Shown: positions 16,445-25,497, counted from the stretch's first letter. The stretch is DNA of 64,000 nt from Acinetobacter genomosp. 15BJ (GCF_000400715.1 NZ_KE007346.1:432728-496727); one strand, 5' to 3'. Translations and numbers: made by a program. The notes: generated by a model not told the origin, from the letters alone.

Positions 16445-16846
16445 ATGAATGATTATTTGGATATCACTGCATCAGAACTATTAAGAGAGTTAGATCATTT
16501 TTTTCTGATTGATACCCATGATGGCGCCCAGACTGGTTTTTGGGTCAATGAAAAAGCGCTGACAGACAAGCACTACTGGATGGATGGCGACTATAAGGTT
16601 GAAATCCTCAGATCTTTACAGCCTTCGCATCAGTATGCGCCACATGACTACAAAATCACGCGTTTGACAGTAGGGGAAAATGACAGTAATGTGGTGTTAT
16701 TGGACTATGATGGGGTGCATAAAAAAATTCAGACCTTTCGTCGCGGTGAATGGGTAAACCGTCTGAATAAATATTTTTATCAAAAAGAGCGCCACTATTT
16801 ACAGCAGCTTGCAGATCATCCCAACTTTCAATTAATACAGTATTAA
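16445..16846 (+). CDS. Hypothetical protein, 133 residues
   Basis: No family is recognised. The protein is cytoplasmic by composition, rich in Asp, His and Tyr, and begins MNDYLDITASELLRELDHFF. Strand-like segments KVEILRSL and NVVLLDYDGVHKKIQTF suggest a mixed alpha/beta fold. The ribosome site and codon use look genuine. It lies 255 bases before pgaB, in the place where pgaA sits in other Acinetobacter pga loci, but it is not related to PgaA. Confidence 0.6.
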   Translation: MNDYLDITASELLRELDHFFLIDTHDGAQTGFWVNEKALTDKHYWMDGDYKVEILRSLQPSHQYAPHDYKITRLTVGENDSNVVLLDYDGVHKKIQTFRRGEWVNRLNKYFYQKERHYLQQLADHPNFQLIQY

Positions 16847-17101
16847 TCTCGTATCACGATGCTTAAATGCCCCTAATTCAAATCTTGAAATAGGGGCTGG
16901 CGTGCTTACCAAAAAATATTCAATTAAAATGTGATTGATTTCATAAAAAATACATTTAAGTTTATTTTCAGCTTTTAAAATTATAAATACAATCCGTACT
17001 TCCAGCTGACCATCAAAAACATCTTATTTGTCCATAAAATTGTAAGATGATGCAGGCATGATCTGCGATCAGCGAATTTCTAATCTTGAGACGATATCTC
17101 T

Positions 17102-19099
17102 ATGACAACACGTTTAGTGTCCCCAACTTTAAAAACTGTTTTAGGTCTTGTATTTGGGGTGGTTGCCTGCACCACAACTTTTGCGGCAAATCCAAAAATT
17201 GATGCAACCACATTGACGGTCATTGGGTATCACGAAATCACAGAACGTAAAGATGCCTTGATTCCAAGTTATGCTGTGACAGCCAAACAATTTGGTGAAC
17301 ATATTGATTGGCTAAAAAAGAATGGCTATCACTTTATTAATGTCGACCAACTGATCAAAGCACACCAAGGTAAATATAAATTACCAACGAAACCTATTTT
17401 GCTGACGGTGGATGATGGCTATCAGTCGTTTTATCAAAATGCCTATCCGATTATTCGCGCGAAAAAAATTCCAGTGGTATTGGCTGTCGTCGGATCTTGG
17501 TTAGAGCCTAAAGCCGATCAGAAAGTTGATTTTGGTGGTGAGCTGATTGAGCGCAATAAAATTCTGAGTTGGGATGAACTCAAGGAAATGCAGAACAGTG
17601 GTTTGGTTGAAATCGCCAGCCACAGTTACCATTTACATCAAGGCATTAATGGCAATCCGCAGGGCAATCTGGAACCTGCTGCGATTACGCGTATTTATGA
17701 CCCTAAAACCAAGAGCTATGAAAGTGATGCAGCTTATCAGGCCCGTGTTTATCAAGATTTAAAAAAGAACAATGACCTATTAAAATCACATGGTTTACGT
17801 TCGCCACGCGTGATGGTCTGGCCGTATGGTCGCTATAATATGCAGTTGGTACAAACCTCCAAACAGTTGGGGATGCCAATTACTATTACTTTGGACGATG
17901 GGGCAGATCATGCCAAGCAATCGCTACAAAATATGAGCCGTATTTTGATTCAGGGCAATATGTCGACCAGTGCATTGGCGCAAGAGATTAAGAACCGTGA
18001 ATTGAATTTGAATGATAACAATCGACCGCAAAAAATTATGCATGTCGATTTAGATTATATTTATGATCCAGATACCAAGCAGCAAGAACGTAATCTCGAT
18101 CATCTGATTGATCGTATTAATGGGATGGGTGTAAATACAGTGTATTTACAAGCCTTTTCTGATCCTGATGCTAATGGTTCTGCCGATATGGTGTATTTCC
18201 CAAATCGTCATATTCCAATGCGCGCAGACTTATTTAACCGCGTTGCTTGGCAAATCCAAACTCGTACGCCTGTGCAGCGTCTATATGCATGGATGCCACT
18301 TTTGGCTTGGGAATTACCTAAAACTGACCCAGTGTCGAAAGATTTAGTGGAAACACAGCAAGCAAAAGTGGGTGAGCATTTGAATATGGGCTATATCCGT
18401 CTCAGTCCCTTCTCGCCAGAAGCTCGTCAGACTATTAAAGAGATTTACCAGGATTTGGCTAAATCAACGCCGTTCGATGGTTTGTTATTCCATGACGATG
18501 TGACTTTGTCAGATTATGAAGATGCCAGTCCTGATGCGTTGGCGGCGTATGCCAAACAAGGCTTACCAACTGACCTTGCTAAAATTCGTGACAATGATGC
18601 TGACTTGCAAAAATGGACGGCTTATAAAACCAATTATTTAGATGATTTTGCCATGGAGCTTGCGGGGGAGGTTCGTCAATATCAACCATTCCTAGTGACT
18701 GCTCGTAATCTTTATGCGCAGGTGGCTTTAAATGCTTATGCAGAAAACTGGTATGCACAATCTCTAGAGCAATCACTAAATCGCTATGATTTTACTGCGA
18801 TTATGGCGATGCCGTATATGGAGCAATCGGACAATCCAGCTAAGTTCTATTCCGATATCATGAATCGCGTGAAGCAGTATCCAAACGGCATTAAAAAGAC
18901 CGTGATGGAGTTACAGGCGGTAAACTGGCGCAATGACCAAAAAGTACCGTCTGAAGAAATGGCAGCTACGATTAAGTCCTTATATGAACAAGGTGCAATG
19001 CATGTGGCATACTATCCAGATGATCCGATCAAAGGACATCCAGATGTTGAAACCATGCGTAAGGCTTTTGGTCTAAAATCATCTCAATTAGTACCATAG
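17102..19099 (+). CDS. pgaB: Poly-beta-1,6-N-acetylglucosamine deacetylase PgaB
   Basis: A 665-residue two-domain exported protein that partly deacetylates PNAG in the periplasm. The N-terminus has a signal sequence ending GVVACTTTFA, usable either as lipobox (VVAC) or for signal peptidase I. The deacetylase domain shows VIGYHEI, the metal pair TVDDGY (D104, D105) and SHSYHLH (H174, H179). The C-terminal glycoside-hydrolase-like domain (about residues 310-660) shows HVDLDYIYDPD and LFHDDVTLSDYED with catalytic acids. Length matches PgaB. pgaC follows after 13 bases. The usual upstream outer-membrane porin gene pgaA is missing. Confidence 0.95.
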   Translation: MTTRLVSPTLKTVLGLVFGVVACTTTFAANPKIDATTLTVIGYHEITERKDALIPSYAVTAKQFGEHIDWLKKNGYHFINVDQLIKAHQGKYKLPTKPILLTVDDGYQSFYQNAYPIIRAKKIPVVLAVVGSWLEPKADQKVDFGGELIERNKILSWDELKEMQNSGLVEIASHSYHLHQGINGNPQGNLEPAAITRIYDPKTKSYESDAAYQARVYQDLKKNNDLLKSHGLRSPRVMVWPYGRYNMQLVQTSKQLGMPITITLDDGADHAKQSLQNMSRILIQGNMSTSALAQEIKNRELNLNDNNRPQKIMHVDLDYIYDPDTKQQERNLDHLIDRINGMGVNTVYLQAFSDPDANGSADMVYFPNRHIPMRADLFNRVAWQIQTRTPVQRLYAWMPLLAWELPKTDPVSKDLVETQQAKVGEHLNMGYIRLSPFSPEARQTIKEIYQDLAKSTPFDGLLFHDDVTLSDYEDASPDALAAYAKQGLPTDLAKIRDNDADLQKWTAYKTNYLDDFAMELAGEVRQYQPFLVTARNLYAQVALNAYAENWYAQSLEQSLNRYDFTAIMAMPYMEQSDNPAKFYSDIMNRVKQYPNGIKKTVMELQAVNWRNDQKVPSEEMAATIKSLYEQGAMHVAYYPDDPIKGHPDVETMRKAFGLKSSQLVP

Positions 19100-19112
19100 T
19101 CGAGTAATGTAG

Positions 19113-20369
19113 ATGAGTTGGATTGCTTTATTGTGGTCATATGCCATTAAGTTTGTTTTTTACTATCCATTATTTATGTCGTATTTGTGGATGGTGGGGG
19201 CACTTATTTTCTATTGGAGAGAGCGTCAAGATCCTCCTTATCAGCAACCTGCGGCTTTACCTGAATATCCTAAAGTTGCGGTCTTAGTACCGTGCTTTAA
19301 TGAAGGGGATAATGCCGAAGAAACCATTAGCCATGCACTGAAATTGGATTATCCCAATTTTGAAGTGATCGCGATTAATGATGGTAGTTCTGACAATACC
19401 GGTGAAGTACTAGATCGATTAGCCACGCAGTATGAAAAATTACGCGTAGTGCATCTGGCACAGAACCAAGGCAAAGCGATGGGGCTGCAAGCGGGTAGCT
19501 TGATGACTGATGCAGAATTCCTGATTGGGATTGATGGTGATGCTCTGCTCGATCCACATGCGGCCAAATGGATGATGCGCCATTTCTTGGAAGATCCAAC
19601 AGTGGCCGCGGTAACTGGGAATCCACGTATTCGGACACGTTCGACTTTGCTTGGACGTATTCAGGTTGGTGAGTTCTCTTCGATTGTCGGTATGATCAAG
19701 CGCGCACAACGAACCTTTGGTCGTTTATTTACCGTATCGGGCGTAATTACCGCTTTCCGTAAAAGTGCAGTACATCAAGTTGATTATTGGTCACCGAACA
19801 TGTTGACTGAAGACATCGACATCACTTGGAAACTACAACGTGCAGGTTGGGATGTACGTTTTGAGCCAAATGCCTTGGTCTGGATCTTGATGCCGGAAAC
19901 CTTAAATGGTTTATGGAAGCAGCGTCTACGTTGGGCCATGGGTGGTGCACAGGTCTTGGTTAAAAATATTGATGTATTTTTAAAGCCTAAACTTAATTTT
20001 TTATGGCCTTTGATGTTTGAACTGTGTTTGACACTTGTTTGGTCATATTTGATGCTTATTATGGCGATCATCTGGTTATTGCATTTTATCTTTGCAATTC
20101 CAGCACTGGCGGTCGTGAGCTCGCCATTTTTACCTTACGGTAGTGGAATTTTATTGGGGGCGACCTGTTTAATTCAGTTTGCTTTAAGCAAATGGATGGA
20201 TAGTCGTTATGAACCAAACCTTGGGAAAAATTATTATTGGATGATTTGGTACCCGTTTGTGTTTTGGTTGATCACAATTACTGCTACAATCGTCGCCTTT
20301 CCAAAGGTGCTGTTGCGTAATGATGAGAAGCGTGCCCGTTGGATTAGCCCAGATCGTGGAATTCGTTGA
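19113..20369 (+). CDS. pgaC: Poly-beta-1,6-N-acetylglucosamine synthase PgaC
   Basis: A 418-residue processive family-2 glycosyltransferase that polymerises UDP-GlcNAc at the inner membrane. Two N-terminal helices are followed by the GT-A domain with VLVPCFNEGDNAEET, IAINDGSSDNT, GIDGDA (D141, D143), TEDIDIT (acceptor Asp 234) and QRLRW (270-274). Two or three C-terminal helices form the translocation channel. It lies between pgaB and pgaD in a tight operon. All catalytic residues are present. Confidence 0.95.
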   Translation: MSWIALLWSYAIKFVFYYPLFMSYLWMVGALIFYWRERQDPPYQQPAALPEYPKVAVLVPCFNEGDNAEETISHALKLDYPNFEVIAINDGSSDNTGEVLDRLATQYEKLRVVHLAQNQGKAMGLQAGSLMTDAEFLIGIDGDALLDPHAAKWMMRHFLEDPTVAAVTGNPRIRTRSTLLGRIQVGEFSSIVGMIKRAQRTFGRLFTVSGVITAFRKSAVHQVDYWSPNMLTEDIDITWKLQRAGWDVRFEPNALVWILMPETLNGLWKQRLRWAMGGAQVLVKNIDVFLKPKLNFLWPLMFELCLTLVWSYLMLIMAIIWLLHFIFAIPALAVVSSPFLPYGSGILLGATCLIQFALSKWMDSRYEPNLGKNYYWMIWYPFVFWLITITATIVAFPKVLLRNDEKRARWISPDRGIR

Positions 20370-20402
20370 ATCGTAAAGATTCATTTTGCTGAGTAAAAAG
20401 CA

Positions 20403-20819
20403 ATGAAAGCAGACAGCTTGATTATTGATGTACGTCGCCAACTCCCATGGCATAAACGCTACTTCTCGACCACTACCACCGCAATGATGTGGGCAGGGTG
20501 GTTATTGTTATGGCGTCCATTTATTTTGGTGTGGGTGTTGGTTGAATTACAAAAGACCCATATCGCACAGCGTTTAATGTCCGCATTTGGTGATGGCATT
20601 GAGCATGGTGTAACAGCATTGTTTATGTGTGCGGTTGCATTATTGCTTTGGAGTTTGTTACCTGCAAAACGTGTGCATAAAAAGCATGCTGTTGAAAAGA
20701 CACTTCCTGATTATGCACGTTATTTTGAATTAGCTGAGCAAGAAATTCAGGTTGGACGTCAGCAGAAAGTCAGCATCGTTCATCATGATGAAAATGGTAA
20801 AATCATTCGAGTAGAATAG
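20403..20819 (+). CDS. pgaD: PgaD, accessory subunit of PNAG synthase
   Basis: A 138-residue protein with two transmembrane helices (MMWAGWLLLWRPFILVWVLV and ALFMCAVALLLWSLLP) and a cytoplasmic C-terminal tail. PgaD binds PgaC and is needed for polymer synthesis; cyclic-di-GMP stabilises the complex in E. coli. It starts 33 bases after pgaC and ends the operon. Small size and low conservation are normal; the call relies on position and topology. Confidence 0.88.
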   Translation: MKADSLIIDVRRQLPWHKRYFSTTTTAMMWAGWLLLWRPFILVWVLVELQKTHIAQRLMSAFGDGIEHGVTALFMCAVALLLWSLLPAKRVHKKHAVEKTLPDYARYFELAEQEIQVGRQQKVSIVHHDENGKIIRVE

Positions 20820-20846
20820 TTTTTATTGTTCTCAATAGACGATATC

Positions 20847-20882
20847 AAATGCCTTGGTCTTTTATGATTAAGGCATTTTTTA
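20847..20882 (+). terminator. Terminator of the pga operon
   Basis: AAATGCCTT and AAGGCATTT pair around GGTCTTTTATGATT, followed by a T run. Confidence 0.8.
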
Positions 20883-20907
20883 TTATCTGGTCTTAAATTT
20901 CAGACAT

Positions 20908-20928
20908 AAAAAAACCAGCTTACGCTGG
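20908..20928 (-). terminator. Terminator of tRNA-Leu copy 1
   Basis: On the minus strand CCAGC-GTAA-GCTGG is followed by seven T residues, 36 bases beyond the tRNA 3' end. Confidence 0.85.
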
Positions 20929-20963
20929 ATTTTTATTTGCACCATCTTTCACTAGTTGGAAGA

Positions 20964-21049
20964 TGGTGCCCGAGGCCAGACTCGAACTGGCACGCTTTGT
21001 GGGCGGGGGATTTTAAATCCCCTGTGTCTACCGATTTCACCACTCGGGC
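20964..21049 (-). tRNA. tRNA-Leu (anticodon TAA), copy 1
   Basis: An 86-base class II tRNA with acceptor stem GCCCGAG/CTCGGGC, a long variable arm, T-arm GTTCGAGTC and encoded CCA. The anticodon loop TTTAAAA sits in a GGGGA/TCCCC stem, giving anticodon UAA. A second copy lies at 23150-23235. This copy has its own promoter just upstream. Confidence 0.97.
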
Positions 21050-21058
21050 ATGTGCGCA

Positions 21059-21087
21059 ATAATAGAGGACACTTTAAAACTTGGCAA
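21059..21087 (-). promoter_or_regulatory. Sigma-70 promoter of tRNA-Leu copy 1
   Basis: On the minus strand TTGCCA (21082-21087) and TATTAT (21059-21064) are separated by 17 bases, close to consensus, about nine bases before the tRNA gene. Confidence 0.7.
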
Positions 21088-21152
21088 GAGCAAAACAAGC
21101 TATTTGCTTTCTTTTCAAGCAATTCATGTGCTTATCTGATGAAAATTAAGCA

Positions 21153-21181
21153 CTGTCATATAACTTTCATGATTCTTTCAT
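21153..21181 (+). promoter_or_regulatory. Three PhoB-box-like half-sites upstream of phoD
   Basis: CTGTCAT at 21153, CTTTCAT at 21164 and CTTTCAT at 21175 are spaced exactly 11 bases apart. This is the phasing of Pho-box direct repeats (consensus CTGTCAT). It predicts induction of phoD under phosphate limitation. Confidence 0.65.
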
Positions 21182-21262
21182 CAAACTGAGATCAAAGCTT
21201 CATTTAAGCCAATTAATTTAAGTCATTTATTTATAGTGATAAAAGTTAAGGTAGCTATCCAA

Positions 21263-23023
21263 ATGACAGCAAAAATTTCACGACGGGAACTTATTCAAAA
21301 AAGTCTATTCGGTTTCGGGGCGTTGTCTTTATCTGCGGGTTTTACAGGATGTAACGACAGTTCAGATCAAGAGACAGCAACACTACAAGTGAATTTTGAA
21401 CATGGGGTTGCCAGTGGTGATCCTTTACAGGATCGCGTGATCTTGTGGACACGTTTGACGCCAAGTGAGAGTAGTGCACGTCTGCAAGTGACATGGGAAA
21501 TTGCTTTAGATCAGCAATTCAAACAAATCATTAAAACCGATAAAGTCACGACAACAGCTTCACAAGATTTTACTGTGAAGGTGGATGCAACAGGTCTAAA
21601 ACCAGATCAAAGCTATTTCTACCGTTTTATCTTCGGGGATAAGGTTTCACCTGTGGGTCAAACCAAGACTTTGCCAAGCAGTGCGACAAAAGTCAGTTTT
21701 GCGGTGTGTTCATGTTCAAACTATCCAGCAGGTTATTTCTATGTATATCGCGAAATGGCCAAGCAAAATGTCGATGTGGTGATCCATTTAGGTGACTATA
21801 TTTATGAGTATGGTGCAGATGGTTACGCGGCAGAAGATGCGGCTAAACTTGGGCGAAGTCTCGCGGCAGATAATAGTAAAGAAATTATTAAGTTGGATGA
21901 TTATCGCAAGCGTTATGCGCTCTATCGTAAAGACAAAGACTTGCAGGCTTTGCATCATCGCCACCCATTTATTGTGATTTGGGACGATCATGAGTTAGCT
22001 AATGATGCATGGCGAGAAGGGGCGGAAAATCATCAGCCGAACGAAGGACCTTTCCTTGATCGTAAATTGGCAGCTCTACAGGCTTATTTTGAGTGGATGC
22101 CAATTCGTCCTGTCGATGATCAACATACCAAGATTTATCGCCAGTTCGATTTTGGTAATCTGGTTCAATTAACGATGTTGGATACGCGAATTATTGCGCG
22201 TGATGAACAGTTGGACTATGCCAACTATATGACAGCGAATGGTTTGGATATTGCAAAGTTCCAGGCAGATTTGACCAATCCAGCACGTACTCTAATGGGC
22301 TATACCCAACGTGATTGGCTGATTGGAAAACTGCAACAGTCGACAGCAAACTGGAATGTGCTTGGTCAGCAAATTCTAATGACTAAGATGTTGGTTCCTG
22401 CTGAGCTGCTGCTTGCTTTGGCTGAAATTACTGCGGGTAATCCAAGTACAGATACCTTAAATAAGATGAATGCCCAAATCACTGAATTAGTAAAATTGAA
22501 AATTCGATTATTACAAGGTGATCCTAGTTTAACAGCACAAGAAAAAGCGCGTGTTTTGACAGTTGCACCCTATAACTTGGATGCATGGGATGGTTATTTT
22601 GCTGAGCGTGAGATTGTGTATGCTGCTTTGGCGCAATTGAAGAAAAAAGTCGTGGTGTTAGCAGGGGATACCCATAATGCATGGTCATCGAATTTATACA
22701 GTAAAGATGGTGCTTTTGTCGGGGTAGAGTTGGCAACCAGTTCGGTTTCTTCGCCAGGTTTGGAAAAATACTTAAATATTCCATTGGCACAACTGCAACA
22801 GTTTGAATTTGCATTCACGACTTTGATTGATGAGTTAAATTACTGCAATTTAAATCAAAGAGGCTATTTGATTGTTCAATTTGATGCTGCGCAGGTTCAA
22901 TCGCAGTGGATTTATGTCGATTCGATCAAAAAGCCTGAATATGTGATTGATAAATCACGGGGCTATCAATTGAGTTTGGATAAAAACTTATTGCCAGTGA
23001 AAACAGGGCAGCAAGTGGCTTAA
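21263..23023 (+). CDS. phoD: Alkaline phosphatase D (PhoD) family protein
   Basis: A 586-residue exported phosphatase/phosphodiesterase of the PhoD family. The N-terminus MTAKISRRELIQKS is a twin-arginine signal, followed by a hydrophobic stretch ending FTGC, so it may be a Tat-exported lipoprotein. An N-terminal Ig-like domain (FEHGVASGDPLQDRVILWTR) leads to the metallophosphatase core with CSCSNYPAGYF, HLGDYIYEYG, WDDHELANDAW and VLAGDTHNAW. I chose the ATG at 21263 because the twin-Arg motif follows directly; an earlier in-frame start at 21236 adds nine residues without benefit. Upstream Pho-box-like repeats fit the function. Confidence 0.9.
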   Translation: MTAKISRRELIQKSLFGFGALSLSAGFTGCNDSSDQETATLQVNFEHGVASGDPLQDRVILWTRLTPSESSARLQVTWEIALDQQFKQIIKTDKVTTTASQDFTVKVDATGLKPDQSYFYRFIFGDKVSPVGQTKTLPSSATKVSFAVCSCSNYPAGYFYVYREMAKQNVDVVIHLGDYIYEYGADGYAAEDAAKLGRSLAADNSKEIIKLDDYRKRYALYRKDKDLQALHHRHPFIVIWDDHELANDAWREGAENHQPNEGPFLDRKLAALQAYFEWMPIRPVDDQHTKIYRQFDFGNLVQLTMLDTRIIARDEQLDYANYMTANGLDIAKFQADLTNPARTLMGYTQRDWLIGKLQQSTANWNVLGQQILMTKMLVPAELLLALAEITAGNPSTDTLNKMNAQITELVKLKIRLLQGDPSLTAQEKARVLTVAPYNLDAWDGYFAEREIVYAALAQLKKKVVVLAGDTHNAWSSNLYSKDGAFVGVELATSSVSSPGLEKYLNIPLAQLQQFEFAFTTLIDELNYCNLNQRGYLIVQFDAAQVQSQWIYVDSIKKPEYVIDKSRGYQLSLDKNLLPVKTGQQVA

Positions 23024-23040
23024 GTTTCAAAGATGGTAGG

Positions 23041-23068
23041 AAGCCAAGTCAATGAACTTGGCTTTTTA
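23041..23068 (+). terminator. Terminator of phoD
   Basis: AAGCCAAGT and ACTTGGCTT pair around CAATGA, followed by a T run. Confidence 0.8.
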
Positions 23069-23093
23069 TTATCTGTCCTTAAATTTTAGGCAT

Positions 23094-23114
23094 AAAAAAA
23101 CCAGCTTACGCTGG
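23094..23114 (-). terminator. Terminator of the tRNA-Cys/tRNA-Leu unit
   Basis: Same CCAGC-GTAA-GCTGG stem plus T run on the minus strand as after copy 1. Confidence 0.85.
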
Positions 23115-23149
23115 ATTTTTATTTGCACCATATTTCAGTAGCTGAAAGA

Positions 23150-23235
23150 TGGTGCCCGAGGCCAGACTCGAACTGGCACGCTTTGTGGGCGGGGGATTTT
23201 AAATCCCCTGTGTCTACCGATTTCACCACTCGGGC
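23150..23235 (-). tRNA. tRNA-Leu (anticodon TAA), copy 2
   Basis: Identical in sequence to copy 1, 86 bases with encoded CCA. It follows tRNA-Cys by eight bases and is probably co-transcribed with it. Confidence 0.97.
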
Positions 23236-23243
23236 TTTACCAA

Positions 23244-23317
23244 TGGAGGCGGAGGTCGGAATCGAACCGGCGTACACGGAGTTGCAGTCCGCTGCATGAC
23301 CACTCTGCCACCCCGCC
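23244..23317 (-). tRNA. tRNA-Cys (anticodon GCA)
   Basis: A 74-base tRNA with acceptor GGCGGGG, anticodon stem-loop CGGACTGCAACTCCG giving GCA, T-arm GGTTCGATTCC and encoded CCA. A TAATAT -10 candidate lies about 15 bases upstream on the minus strand. Confidence 0.96.
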
Positions 23318-23469
23318 ATCTCTTGGTGATGCACATATTAGCAATCTTTAAAAAAAAAACAATAGTGTTTATTGCGAATATGCACATAAAAACAACATCT
23401 AAAAGAATATTGCTCAAATTATCATGTATTATTTACGCAATTGATTCATACCCACTTTGGAGATGCGCT

Positions 23470-24318
23470 GTGGCATTGGTTTTAGACGGTCGTGCATTAG
23501 CAAAACAAATTGAAACGGATTTGTTGGTACGTGTAGAAGCATTAAAAGCAAAATCGGGGCGTACCCCAATCTTGGCAACCATTTTGGTTGGTGATGATGG
23601 TGCATCTGCCACTTATGTGCGTATGAAAGGGAATGCTTGCCGCCGTGTTGGCATGGACTCGCTTAAAGTTGAGCTTCCAAAAGAAACCACAACTGAACAA
23701 TTATTGGCTGAAATTGAAAAATTAAATGCTAATCCAGATGTACATGGCATCTTGTTGCAACATCCAGTGCCTGAACAAATTGATGAAAGAGCATGTTTCG
23801 ATGCGATTTCATTGGCAAAAGATGTCGATGGCGTAACGTGCTTAGGTTTTGGTCGTATGGCAATGGGTGAAGCGGCATATGGTTCAGCAACTCCAGCTGG
23901 CATCATGACCATTTTGCAAGAAAACAAAATTGAAATCGCTGGTAAGCATGCGGTTGTGGTTGGGCGTTCTGCTATTTTGGGTAAACCAATGGCGATGATG
24001 TTATTACAAGCCAATGCTACTGTGACCATTTGCCATTCACGTACTCAAAATCTGCCAGAATTGGTTAAACAAGCCGATATTATCGTTGGTGCGGTGGGCA
24101 AAGCTGAGTTGATCCAAAAAGACTGGATCAAGCAAGGTGCGGTTGTGGTTGATGCAGGTTTCCATCCACGTGATGGCGGTGGTGTTGGCGATATCCAATT
24201 GGTCGGTATTGAAGAGATTGCTTCAGCTTATACACCAGTACCGGGTGGTGTAGGGCCGATGACGATTACGACTTTGATTCGTCAAACTGTAGAAGCTGCT
24301 GAAAAAGCATTAGCGTAA
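23470..24318 (+). CDS. folD: Bifunctional methylene-THF dehydrogenase/cyclohydrolase FolD
   Basis: A 282-residue cytoplasmic enzyme interconverting 5,10-methylene-THF and 10-formyl-THF with NADP. Conserved blocks are [16 protein letters not shown] (catalytic Tyr/Lys), [45 protein letters not shown] (nucleotide site) and [15 protein letters not shown] chose the GTG at 23470-23472, giving (M)[12 protein letters not shown], with GGAG seven bases upstream. An open frame extends upstream into the tRNA-Cys gene and is not coding. Length matches the family. Confidence 0.96.
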   Translation: MALVLDGRALAKQIETDLLVRVEALKAKSGRTPILATILVGDDGASATYVRMKGNACRRVGMDSLKVELPKETTTEQLLAEIEKLNANPDVHGILLQHPVPEQIDERACFDAISLAKDVDGVTCLGFGRMAMGEAAYGSATPAGIMTILQENKIEIAGKHAVVVGRSAILGKPMAMMLLQANATVTICHSRTQNLPELVKQADIIVGAVGKAELIQKDWIKQGAVVVDAGFHPRDGGGVGDIQLVGIEEIASAYTPVPGGVGPMTITTLIRQTVEAAEKALA

Positions 24319-24326
24319 CGATTAAT

Positions 24327-24352
24327 AACCCCTCGTTAAGAGGGGTTTTTTT
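24327..24352 (+). terminator. Terminator of folD
   Basis: AACCCCTC and GAGGGGTT pair around GTTAA, followed by T7. Confidence 0.92.
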
Positions 24353-24366
24353 AGAATTAAACAAAT

Positions 24367-25035
24367 ATGAGTTGTACTTTTCAATTTGCCAAAGCACCTG
24401 AACATTTGCTTGATGCTTTGCATCAGGTGATTCCCAATACTGATTTACTCGCACAGCAGTTGCCTGAAACACCAATTTCGCTTTGGTTAATTCCACCAGT
24501 ATTTCCAACCGATCGCTTAGATGATGAAGTGATTCGAAGGATTTGGAATGAAACGCCGTATTGGATTTTTTGTTGGGCTTCTGGTCTGGCGATGGCGCAA
24601 TGGCTATTGGCTGAGCCGCATCATGTTAAAGATAAGGTTGTTTTAGATTTTGGTGCTGGTTCTGGTGTGGTTGCGATTGCGGCAAAAATGGCAGGCGCTA
24701 GGCGTGTGATTTGTTGTGATATCGATCCAATCAGTCTGGCATCATGTCGTGAAAATGCGTTGTTGAATGATGTTGAGCTAGAGTATTTGGATGATTTGTA
24801 TCAATCAGAGCAGGTCGATGTATTGCTTGCGGCAGATGTACTGTATGACCAATCCAATCGTTTCTTTCTGGATGAGTTCCTTAAGTTTGCACCTGAAGTG
24901 TGGGTTGCGGATAGTCGAGTCAAAAATTTTAGCCATCCTCAATATCTAAAAATTGATGAACGTAGCGCAAGCACTTGGCCAGATCTAGATGAAGCCAAAG
25001 AATTTAGAAACGTCAGTTTTTACCGCACCAAATAA
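24367..25035 (+). CDS. Class I SAM-dependent methyltransferase
   Basis: A 222-residue protein with the Rossmann methyltransferase core. Motif I reads VVLDFGAGSGVVAIAAKMAG, followed by VICCDIDPISLASCRENALL, and VDVLLAADVLYDQSNRFF forms motif II. This arrangement resembles the PrmA/METTL-like lysine methyltransferases, such as the electron-transfer-flavoprotein type, rather than small-molecule enzymes. The substrate cannot be assigned. The gene lies 14 bases after the folD terminator. Confidence 0.8.
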   Translation: MSCTFQFAKAPEHLLDALHQVIPNTDLLAQQLPETPISLWLIPPVFPTDRLDDEVIRRIWNETPYWIFCWASGLAMAQWLLAEPHHVKDKVVLDFGAGSGVVAIAAKMAGARRVICCDIDPISLASCRENALLNDVELEYLDDLYQSEQVDVLLAADVLYDQSNRFFLDEFLKFAPEVWVADSRVKNFSHPQYLKIDERSASTWPDLDEAKEFRNVSFYRTK

Positions 25036-25151
25036 ATACTCTTTATCAAATCTCAACACAATCTCCTGACTATGCATGCTAAAACATTCAGATGAAATAA
25101 ACAGATGGCCTTTAGGCTGTTATATAGAAGAATGTTTAAAAAGGAAGGTGT

Positions 25152-25436
25152 ATGAGTATCCAGCAGATTGATGATGGGAAACATGGCGCATTTAAGTTGT
25201 TTGAAGGCGAGATACTTGCTGGTGAAATGGCTTATACCTGGGCGGGGGACAGTATGCTCATTATTGATCATACCGATGTGAGTGATCAATTTCGTGGACA
25301 AGGTGTCGGGCATAAGTTGTTAAAGGAGTTGATTGCTTTTGTACGTGAACGTCAGGTGAAAGTCATTCCTTTGTGTCCGTTTGCAAAATCGGTGTTTGAT
25401 AAGGATCTTTCGATTCATGACGTATTGAAAGGCTAG
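25152..25436 (+). CDS. Small GNAT-type N-acetyltransferase (YidJ/COG2388 type)
   Basis: A 94-residue minimal GNAT domain. The fold's acetyl-CoA loop is DQFRGQGVGHKLLKELIAF, preceded by the strand MLIIDHTDVSD and followed by VIPLCPFAKSVFDKD, the typical end of the COG2388 family. Members bind acetyl-CoA but their substrates are unknown. A strong AAGGAAGG ribosome site precedes the ATG. Confidence 0.88.
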   Translation: MSIQQIDDGKHGAFKLFEGEILAGEMAYTWAGDSMLIIDHTDVSDQFRGQGVGHKLLKELIAFVRERQVKVIPLCPFAKSVFDKDLSIHDVLKG

Positions 25437-25497
25437 GCTGAGTTGGATGTCTTCCAAATGATGGAATACATCCATTTTCATTGATCAAGACATAAAA

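Larger units (their letters stand above)
20876..21049. repeat. Direct repeat containing tRNA-Leu, copy 1
   Basis: About 174 bases comprising the tRNA-Leu gene, its downstream terminator and flank are nearly identical to 23063-23235. Similarity ends exactly at the tRNA 5' end. The two copies enclose phoD. Confidence 0.85.
23063..23235. repeat. Direct repeat containing tRNA-Leu, copy 2
   Basis: Partner of 20876-21049. Differences are confined to the region downstream of the tRNA; the tRNA sequence itself is identical. Confidence 0.85.

Noticed and set aside
21236..21262. Longer start for phoD
   Set aside because: The nine extra residues precede the twin-arginine motif without adding any signal feature, and the ATG at 21263 gives a standard Tat leader.
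23296..23469. N-terminal extension of FolD
   Set aside because: The frame runs into the tRNA-Cys gene; FolD proteins start at the position of the GTG with GGAG upstream.
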